Below are positions 49,601-60,100 of a stretch of DNA of 64,000 nt, piece after piece. Positions within the stretch are counted from its first letter, which is position 1. Each line of letters begins with the position of its first letter. The position numbers and the translations under genes were made by a program. Source of the stretch: Paracentrotus lividus (lineage: Eukaryota; Echinodermata; Echinoidea; Camarodonta; Echinidae); the NCBI GenBank assembly GCA_940671915.1, contig CALNVZ010000641.1, forward strand, positions 2,981,552 to 3,045,551, in the 5' to 3' direction. The notes beneath the pieces are model-generated. The model was not told where the DNA came from and did not search any database. It saw only the letters and a program-made list of their open reading frames with translations.

Positions 49601-52600
49601 AGTGTTCGAAAGTGCTGAAATGAATTAACCAAATCACATTTAATCAAATCAATACTGTATTTTCAGAAGACACTTCATTGAGCTATGTACGTATCAACTT
49701 TGACTCTGACAACTCTGATAATTTGTAGTAAACCAACAATTTTGTTATAATATATTATGCAGAAAAAAAATTCAAGAGTAGTCTTGAAATGTTTGTCTGG
49801 GAGGTCACTATATCACAAAGCAAATCTATCTCTCATTTCTATACAGATATGAGAGATAATTTTGTTTATTTATATTTTGTTGAGGTTTATTCTACCATCA
49901 TTCAAAATGCTACTACACAAAACCTGAAATGCTCCCCCCCAAAAAAAACCTCTTCAAACAAATCTATCTCTCATTTCTATACAGATACGAGAGATAGTTT
50001 TCTGAATCATTTTGTCACCGTGGTTTATTCCATCATCAATCAAATCGCTACAATGCCTATTAAAAACAAGAAATGCTTTGACAACAAAAAATATTCCCTT
50101 CAAACAAATCTATCTCTCATTTCCAAACGGATATGAGAGATAGTTTTCTGAAAGTTACACCTCCTCCATGAGTGTGTTTATAGCCTTATTACGCCTGGAT
50201 GGTGTTCCCCAAAGTCATGTGTAAGTTACAATCAAAATTAACGAACGACTGGCGATCATTTCTTGTGCTAAATTGAGAATTTGATTATTAAAGCACCCAA
50301 GAAGATGTTGTTCGCAAAGTCATTCGTAACTTTACGAACGACTTGGAGACACCACCCTGTTGGGCAACTCACTAGCTTCGTTAAAATGAATGCGACGGAA
50401 TAAGATGGAATGCCGAGATTCTTGCTATAGATGTATATCCCTAATAATATCGAAAGAGAATGAACTCAAAGATAGCTAATCCTGGGTAATTGCTCAGCAA
50501 AAGTGTGGTGAAAATAAGTACTACTTTACCATTTAAATTTCGTTACCCGAAAGACCATCAACAAAAAGGATACAATACACAAATATTTGATCATTTCTCA
50601 ATTGGCACTATGTAAAAATATTCTAAATTCTAATCATTCCAATTTTGAAAAGTTTGGTAATATTTCCCAACAAGGTGATTCGCGAACCACGAGTCTTGTC
50701 TGATTTCGCTGTTAATAAAACATGCAATATGACCTTTGACCCCAAGATGGCCTTTGATGTTACCTTTGTAGGTATCATATATGTGACAATACCTAATTAA
50801 CATTTATTCGTAGTTTAAACAAAATTTATGCAAAAATAAAGAAATCTGGACATGTTTAAGAAAAGTCAACCTTTAAGTTCGACTTTTGACCCTTATATGA
50901 ACTTTGATCTCATCATCCTCATCATCAGACATGTGGTATTACCCAAGATTCATTTGTACCAAGTGTGAACACAATTGATAGAGAAATAAAGAAAACAAAA
51001 AATTTAAGAAAAGTTGACCATTAAGTTGACCTTTTGACCCATATATGACCTTTGATCTCAGCATCCTCATCAACACACATGTGGTACTACCCAAGAGTTA
51101 TTTGTACCAAGTGTGAACAAAATTGATAGGGTCATGTGTTATGAACTCGCCACCCAAATAGGGTGGTGCTGTTACGCTTTTTGCTATTTTTCAGCATTAA
51201 TTTGTTGATATTTTCCAAAGTAAGAAAGTTCATGTAACATATTTGATCTCATTTTGAAGCTATGTTACTGTGCTAGCTCCCTGTGAAGTTTCATTGTTCT
51301 AGGTCACATTCTGGTGGAGTTACAATGGTTTAAGTTTAGGACAGTAGGGGTGGTGCCGGAAGCGGCGCCGCCGGAAGCGGCGCCGTCTGTACAAAGTCAA
51401 TGGGAAATTTCACATTTTGTGGTTGATTTGGGGAAAACTTGAATTTCTCTGCCAAATTTTGGCTTATGACGGTGAATTTGGTACCAAACTAAAGCTTATA
51501 AACTGCTTTATACCATAAAATCACTGAACAATAGGTGTGATGTCACAATAGCACCAAGGAAGACCCAACAATCATTATTTGACTTAAAAAAGCAATGCCT
51601 CCTGTACAAAGTCATTAGGAATGAGAGATATTGCAGTACCGTTGGGTAAACTGCAATATCTCTGCCAAATTTTAGCTTATTTTTGTAAATTTTGCAACAA
51701 ATTGAAGCTTATAAACAGCTTTATACCATCATATCACTTAAACAATGTGTTTGATGGTGCAACAGTACTTGGCAGGACTCAACCCCCTCATGAATTTGAA
51801 AAAATCTATATTTTGGGGGCAAAATTTTGGATCTTTATATTTTTCATTCTAAAATTGTAAACCATAATGAATTATACCTCATTTGAAAGGTATGAATATT
51901 CTCTATCATAATATAATAATGTCATTACTATTTGGCTGATAATAGTTGACTTGATGATAAAAAATGAAAATTCATAAAAAATCTATATTTCCTGAAATTT
52001 TTCAGAATAACTTTTTTATCTTGCACCTGGTATAATTTTTCAATTCAGATTTAGATTCCTTGATAAATTTCCTTTCAGGAAATGTATAGTTTTGATATAG
52101 TAGGGTGTATACTTTTCGAGATACAGGTCTTTGAAGTGAAAAAGGTTCCGTTTGTAGTCAAATTGGCATGTAACGCAAAAGGCGGCGAACTTATAACACA
52201 CGGCCATAGAGAAATAAAGAAAACAAAAACTTTAAGAAAAGTTGACCTTTAAGTTGACCTTTTGACCCCTGTATGACCTTTGATCTCAGCATCCTCATCA
52301 ACACACATGTGGTACTACCCAAGAATCATTTGTACCAAGTGTGAACACAATTGATGGAGAAATAAAGAAATGAGCGCAAGTTAAACAAAAACTTAAACAT
52401 TTTTGTAACAGCCTCATATCATTTGACCTTTTGACCCCTAGATGAACTTTGACCCCCTCATCCTTATCAACACATATTTGGTATTACCTAAGTATCATTT
52501 GTACTAAGTTCGAACACAAACGATGCAGAAATAAAGAAATGAGAGCAAGTTACACACAAAAAACTCAAAAACGTAACGAAAAGGGATCACTAGGTCTCTG

Positions 52601-54103
52601 CGAAACTTCGTTCAGGCGAGAAAAAAAGGAGCCAAAACGAGAATGCATTCTACATTGTATGTCACTACAGGAATATTACAGCAGAAAATAAATGATTAGA
52701 ACTCATAAAAAAAAAATTAATAAATTAATAACTTCTCAACTTTTTCAGACATTGCCAACATGTTCATTTAAATATTTCAAAACATGCAAAATTAATCTCT
52801 TATTTATTGTTATACTATGTTGCAATCTAGTGGACAAGTCATAGACAGTCGATCACAAGGTCCTCAGTTCCGATTCTGGCCACTAATGCTCTTGGGAAAG
52901 GAATTTATCAAGATAAGCCACTCTCAACCTAGGTGAGGTTAATGGGTACTACTGGTATGAAGAATACCTAATTTAGGTGGGGCATTATATCAGGGGCCGG
53001 TTTCTCAAAACCGTCATAAGTTTAAGTTCTTAGACAACCCATAGGGACACGTGTTTTAATGGGATGTCCACGAACTTAGACTACTAAGTAATGACGGTTT
53101 TGAGAAACGGGCCCCAGATTAGCCCATATGAGGCCAGGAAATAGCAACGCTTTGGAGCCTTGGAAAAATAAGCATCATAAAAACTCAACTATTCTCCTAT
53201 TTATTTAGAACTTTTAACAGAGGAATTAACAAAAACAACAAACTGCTATAAAAGGGATCTATATAATACTCACAGCATTGTGTCTCATGCCATCATTATG
53301 CATGTCCAGATTTTCCTGGCTGGTTGTCTGTACTTCACATAACTAGATTAGAAAAATCAAAACAATATCATATTCCAAATTAATAAAAAAAAAAATATAT
53401 ATATAAAAAAATAAATTATTGCTTAACCCTAAACCCATGTGGGAGGGGGCTTTTGAAGCCCCCTCCCCCCTTCCAACATTTTCTGTGACCATTCCGCAGT
53501 GCAAGAAAAAACAAAAACAAAAACAAACAAACAAATTTATCACATGAAAATAACAACAAATGTACTTAGTTGTCTTTCATAATCCATATCCCTGATAATG
53601 ACAAAGATAAGTATCTAAATCTTTACCAACATGTACTTACAATGTATGTAACATATTATGCAAACATGTAATTTAAATACATCCAAACCTAAAATTTGAA
53701 GAAAAAAAGAAGTTTTTTTTGGGTGAAAATTGATGACATATGCAATAAGGCACATTGTACCTGTTCATTACTGGGCACTCAGATTGTTACAGTGTTCAAG
53801 TGAACAGTGTCTAAAAACTTCAATATGTTACAGCAAAACTGATTATGTCCTTCCATAAATTCTTGTTTAAAGATATATCAAATCATAGGCCTTCTATACT
53901 GAAATGTTATCGATGGTTGTATCAAACAGAATACATATTATATCAAAAACGAAAGCTCTAGTACACAAGTCTGGATATGGAAAATGGCAGAGAGCAAAAA
54001 AGTTTGAGTCTTTACGTACATTACAATAGAATGCTTTCATTCTTTCCTCCAATGATAGTTCTTCTTCGTCCCAGTATTCGTCCTCTTGATAATATTCTTC
54101 CTC

Positions 54104-54137
<34 letters not shown>

Positions 54138-57100
54138 AGTTGTTGCTGTTCTTCTTCTTCTTGGTACCTTCTTGGATCTTCCTCTAAATATTTGGTAATC
54201 AAACAAAATATTGTTTTCCTCTTCTTAAAATTTCTACATGTATTGTTGTTTGTGTGAATCAATTTGTAAAGCTCACTTCAGCAATCAAAATATTGTACAT
54301 TTTTAGCTTTTGCATTAGCACAGAGAAGTTTATCATTGATATTATTTGAAATATGGACAGTTGTTGTGTGGAGTGAATATGGGACACAATACAAACAGTA
54401 CTGATCTTAAAATTCTTCATTGAAGAGAAAAGGAATTTAAACAATTGTATACATGTACATCATACTAAAAACTGTGACAAAAGAAACTTATTTAAGCAAA
54501 AAAAAACTATTATAACACATACCTGGAAACACTTCTGCCCTCTGCAAAATAAAAACAAGACAAAAATTAGAGAGATAATGAAGTAAAATATAAAAACTCA
54601 CGAAGATCAAAATGAATGTTTACACAAAATTATTTATATATTTATGCAAGTGTGAAAAGTACGCTGTGGAAACTCATTTTATAAAAGAGGTCTGACATAC
54701 ACAACATTGTAACAAGATTTCTGATTATTAAAAACAAGGTAATCATACCCAAACCACACTGTTTTTCTATACCCAAACCACACTGTTTTTCTGACAAACA
54801 TCAATTATATTAGCCTGCCCCCATGTCTATTGTTAATTTCCTAGTACTGTGTTTAAACCCAAACCCAAGGAGGCATGGTACAAAAAAAGTTCTGAAATGT
54901 TGACATCCTACATGTACCCCGGTCCATTTCCTATTAAATTGGGAATTTAAATGAAAAATTGACAAGTCTACTCCGAGTATAAAGCCAGGTTGAATTAATG
55001 AAGCAAAGGGGGGGGGGGATTATGTGCATGATGGGCAAAGAGTTAAAGGGATCCAGTAACATGGAAGGATATTCAATTGGCAATTTATTTTATTTAGCTC
55101 AATTTGCCAAGATGATTATTAAAATAACACATACATGTAGGTCTGTCTGTCACCTCTTCAAAATTGCAGGCAAATTACTTACTTTACTTTCAAGATATCT
55201 TCAAATTTTCAAGAACGTTACTAGATGCTTTTCAAAACATGTGCGTTTCAAAGCAGCACAACGTACATCACATTTCCAGTCTTGAAGTCCCCATCCCTAC
55301 CAGGCTGCTAAGCTTGCTTAAAAGTAGTAGCAAATTACCTAATGCTTGGCTGTGTGCTTAGCCTCGTTTGTTTTCACTGCTTGAAGTTAGTAAATGACTT
55401 CCATTTGATCTGAAGTTTTCAGTAGTTTGTTTTTACTATCATGAAAGCAATATAATTTTATTCATTTTGATCTGATTGCACTTGTTTTCGGAAGTTACCC
55501 AATCCCTTTAAGTCTAGTATACTCACCATCTTGTGGGTTACACCATTGAGATGCTGCTTAAAGTTCTTTGGTCCTCCACATCTCACATTGCATAGCTATA
55601 GGGACAAAAACATAATGAGCATATATGTTAAAAAAATTATAGGAAAGTCCATTCATAATTAGTTTGGTAAAACATAAGCAGTTAACAAATTAGAGAAACA
55701 GAAAAGTTAAAGTTTAAAGAACATACAATAAAGTTGAGAGTTCATTTAAATTGATTACTCTTTAATGAGATCAGGGGGGCATTTCATCAAAGGACTTGTT
55801 GGACGTTTTATCCGACAAACTGTTATAAGCTACTGAAATGCTTGCATCTGATTGGCTTAGAGCAAAGAGAAGTAAACACCGGCGAAACTCCTCTAGTACA
55901 TGCAAAAAAAAAAAAAAAAAATGTAGAATTTCAAAATCTGCGGATTTGGAGCCGCTGAGAAAAATCATGCCTGTGAAGTTCTGAGTATCTTGTTATTAGA
56001 GGAGTGGACTGTACATTTGCATCACTAGACTTACAACTTGAAGAACTGTAAGATACCTGAGATGCACCACTACGGAAAAATTCGAAAATTAGAAATTAGA
56101 ACGCAAATAATGCGAGAAGGCAGGAATACATTTTGTTCCGTCATTCAATTTTGGAAATGCATTCAAATCAATAGATGAACTCTCAGTTGTTAACAAGACA
56201 TTTGTTTCAGCTCTCGACTAATTGCATTATTCAAGTTCTGATTTCTAAGTTCTTATTCCGTAGTGTTGGCATCTATGGAATACTAACCTTGCAACTATAC
56301 ATTTCCTCCTTTTCCTCCAACGTCAAAGGCATTTCTTCTTCCCACCATTCTAGCTTTCTTCCTCAGAGCTCTTCTTACGGTCTCCATCTTTCTCTCGCCC
56401 CTCTCTCCATTCTTTCCCCAATCTCCTTCTCTGCTGCGGCGACCATCCCGATCTCTGCTACGATCTTTCCCTCGGATTCTGATCTCTGTCACGATGACGA
56501 TCAGGTCACGATCTGCTCCCTGCTTCTTTCTTGATCTCGCTCCCTGCTCCTCCCATGATCATGCTCTTCTTTCACGGCTTTTGTTTTGATCACCGTAAGC
56601 GCCACGTCTTCCTGGTGCTCTTGGATCACCTCCTTATCTCTACGACATGATCCTCATGTCCTGGAGACAGATTCTCATGAGGTCTTGGATATCCTCATCT
56701 TCATAACTTGCCCTACCACCTCTCCCCGTCAATGCCCTTCACCAGGTTTACCTCTACCAACACCAGTACACCACTCTCGCTCATCACTGCCAGCACCCCT
56801 GCCAATCCAGGTGCTCCTATCATCAGGTCTTCCTCTACCCTCTCCACCTCTCCTACGGTATCTGCACCCCTGCCAACACTGCTTGACTGAATTGCTCCCA
56901 TATTATCCAATCCAATTCGGCAGTCGATTTCCCTTCACCAGGTTTACCTCTACCAACACCAGTACCGCCACTTCTCCGCTCATCACTGCCAGCACCTCCT
57001 CCAATACACAGTCTTCCTCATGCCCTACCACTCTCCTACCGTATCTGCACCCCTGCCACACTGCTTGACTGAATGGCTCCCATATTATCCCAATCCAATC

Positions 57101-60100
57101 AGCAGTCGATTCCCCTTCATCCGGTTTACCTCGACTAATACTACCGATTCTCCCGCTCATCACTGCCAGCACCCCTGCCAATACCAGGTGCTCCCCTGTC
57201 ATCAGGTCTTCCTCTACCCCTCTACCACCTCTCCTACCGGTATCTGCACCCCTGCCAACACTGCTTGACTGAATTGCTCCTTATTATCCAATCCAATTCG
57301 GCAGTCGATTTCCCTTCACTCTTTTACCTCGACTAATACTACCAATTCTCCGCTCATCACTGCCAGCACCCCTGCCAATACCAGGTGCTCCCCTAGCATC
57401 AGGTCTTCCTCTTCCCCTCTTCCACCTCTCCTACCGGNNNNNNNNNNNNNNNNNNNNNNNNNTAGAAGCTAATTTGTCGGATAAAATGTCCGACAAGTCC
57501 TTTGATGAAATGCTCCCATGGTCATATTTCTGCTCAAAATGACACCAAAACGTTAACAGAAACCTAAAAATCCCGAAAGATATTCAAAGCAATGACTGGT
57601 TTTCAGATTCGAGTAACCGTTTTGAAGACACAGTCCACTTCCAATATAACAAGTACAAATATAAGATTTCATTGTACACGTGGCAGTTCTCCGGATCCCA
57701 ATTTCAAGCATAAACACAAGTACAAAGTACTATGTGCATGTGTTTTCATTATCACATGAATGGTTTTCTTATAAATTTAAAATGTTGGTGAAGTCAGGCA
57801 TGAGATAGAGAAATAAAAAAAAAAGAAATTGCTACTAGTGAGGGAGTGTAGCGACCAAACTTTTGCAATTTTATTGGTATAGAAAATTCAGTTTCTTTGG
57901 ATGCAACTTCTTCATTCAATCTCGTGTTCCAAGTCTACATGCAGCTGAAAGCGGAAAATATTTCTAGAATACACAATGAAACACCGCCGAAAACTCCTCT
58001 AGTACATGCAAAAAAAAAAAAAAAAAAAAAGTAGAATTTCAAAATCTGCGGATTTGAGCCGCTGAGAAAAATCATGCCTGTGAAGTTCTGAGTATCTTGT
58101 TATTAGAGGAGTGGACTGTACATTTGCATCACTAGACTTACAACTTGAAAGACTGTAAGATACCTGAGATGCAACCACTACGGAAAAATTCGAAAATTTA
58201 GAAATTAGAACGCAAATAATGCGAGAAGGCAGGAATACATTTTGTTCCGTCATTCAATTTTGGAAATGCATTCAAATCAATAGATGAACTCTCAGTTGTT
58301 AACAAGACATTGTTTCAGCTCTTTCGACTAATTTGCATTATTCAAGTTCTGATTTCTAATGTTCTTATTCCGTAGTGTTTGCATCTATGGAATACTAACC
58401 TTGCAACTATACATTTCCTCCTTTTCCTCCAACGTCAAAGGCATTCTTCTTCCCACCATTCTAGCTTTCTCTCCAGAGCTCTTCTTACGGTCTCCATCTT
58501 TCTCTCGCCCCTTCTCTCCATTCTTCTCCAATCTCCTTCTCTGCTGCGGCGACCATCCCGATCTCTGCTACTTATCTGCACCCCTACCAATACTGCCTGA
58601 CTGAATTGCTCCCATATTGTTCCAATCCAGCTCAGCTGTCATCCAGTCCTTTTCATGTGGTCGTTTCTTCGCTGCTCTCGGTGGTCGGTCTTCCACTTCA
58701 GTGGGTGGCCATGACGTTGAAAGACCTCGATGTTGAGAAGCTCTTTCTTCTAGACCACGATGTTGAGAAGCTCTTTCTTCCAGACCTTGATGTTGAGAAG
58801 CTCTTTCTTCCAGACCACGATGCTGAGAAAATCTTTGTTCCTCGTAATCATCTCGCAAGGCTTCTCCTCTTCGGTCTCTATGATCGTATTCCCCTCCTCC
58901 GTACGGATCTGCCGGTCTACGCCCATGTCTCTCTGATCTTGCATGGTGCAATCCTGCAGCCCTTTCTCTTTCCCATGCCTTCTCCTCTTCCCAAAACTTC
59001 CTCCTGTCTGTTTCAAATCTGCCGACGTCTTCCCACATTTCATCTTCCCAGTCCTCTCTCCCAGGAAAACCTCTTCTTCTACCTCCTCTCTCCCTTTCAT
59101 TGTCATATCCAAAAGCGACCTCTTCTCCTCTCCCTATTTCATCGTCAAAACCAAAATCCTCCTCTCCTCCTCTCCCTCTTTCATCACCAAATCCAACAGC
59201 ACCCCCTCCTCCTCTTCCCCCTCTCCCTTTTACACGATGCCGCCCTCTCTTTCCTCCCCGTGAGAAAATCTCCTCCTCTTTGGCTCTTTTTCTTCTGCAT
59301 CCAAACCCTGAAACAACAAACAACAAGAAACAAAAAAAAAGAGGTGGTGACCTGAAACCACTCTTCGCTAACATCTTTCCCCTAATGGCAACAAAAAGGT
59401 CCCCAAAGAAGTTACTACCATCTTCTCTCCAAATCAATTTGCACATTATCCCGAGTAAAAGCTCTTGGTTCAATATGGAAACCTCACAAATTTCATATAA
59501 CTGTATTCCTGTAGGGCCTAAGTATTATGGTCACTGCAATTGTAGACACATGGGTCTAGGGGTACATGTGTACATGTTAGGTGTAGCTTTGGGGTTTCAA
59601 TCGATAGTAGTGTTTTAATCTATGGTAGGTTTAAAGTTGCAAGTATTAGTTGTAATAGTTGGAAATCAAGAACAGTTCTTGCATCATGCTGTAAAACCAT
59701 TTAAAAAGCTAACCTTCATTCATCCAGCCCATAGGGTCAGTGGGTTCTCCATAGTTAGAATGATGAAGGTCTTCCAGCCCCGATTCGTTCCATCCAGTCA
59801 TGATTGACCTTTGACCTTTACACACCTATTCAGTCAAATCTGTATATGGGATATGGCAAAATCAAAAATAGCTGTAAATTTTTTTAAAGGAAAATCCCAC
59901 ACAGGCTGTACATGTAAGACTACAATGTACATTGGAGCCGACATTAAAAGCTGTCCACACCCACAGGAAAACCCCCAAATAAAATTCAACAAGACATTTT
60001 GGCATCAAACCATTGGAATAACTTGCATCTTATAACAAATCTTGGATTAGATCTACTCAAATATAATCACCGAAAATTGCACTCAGCTGTATACACTACA

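Larger units (their letters stand above)
55776..58575. other. Duplicated or misassembled segment around a gap
   Basis: About 600 bases at 55870-56495 recur nearly identically at 57970-58575 (poly-A, ATGTAGAATTTCAAAATCTG, the exon end and its donor), differing mainly by single-base indels in homopolymers, as expected of sequencing error or haplotypes. The MITE end CATTTCATCAAAGGACTTGT at 55787 recurs inverted at 57497, beside the gap 57438-57462. The exon's 3' part is therefore present twice (ends 56288 and 58400) and each version breaks the reading frame. One copy is probably artificial. Confidence 0.75.

Noticed and set aside
53977-54198. Plus-strand poly-valine frame
   Set aside because: Antisense of the polyQ exon.
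56175-57268. Plus-strand Ser/Pro/Thr-rich frames resembling mucin repeats
   Set aside because: Antisense of the RG-rich coding minisatellite; the minus strand has the splice sites and continues into the zinc-finger exons.
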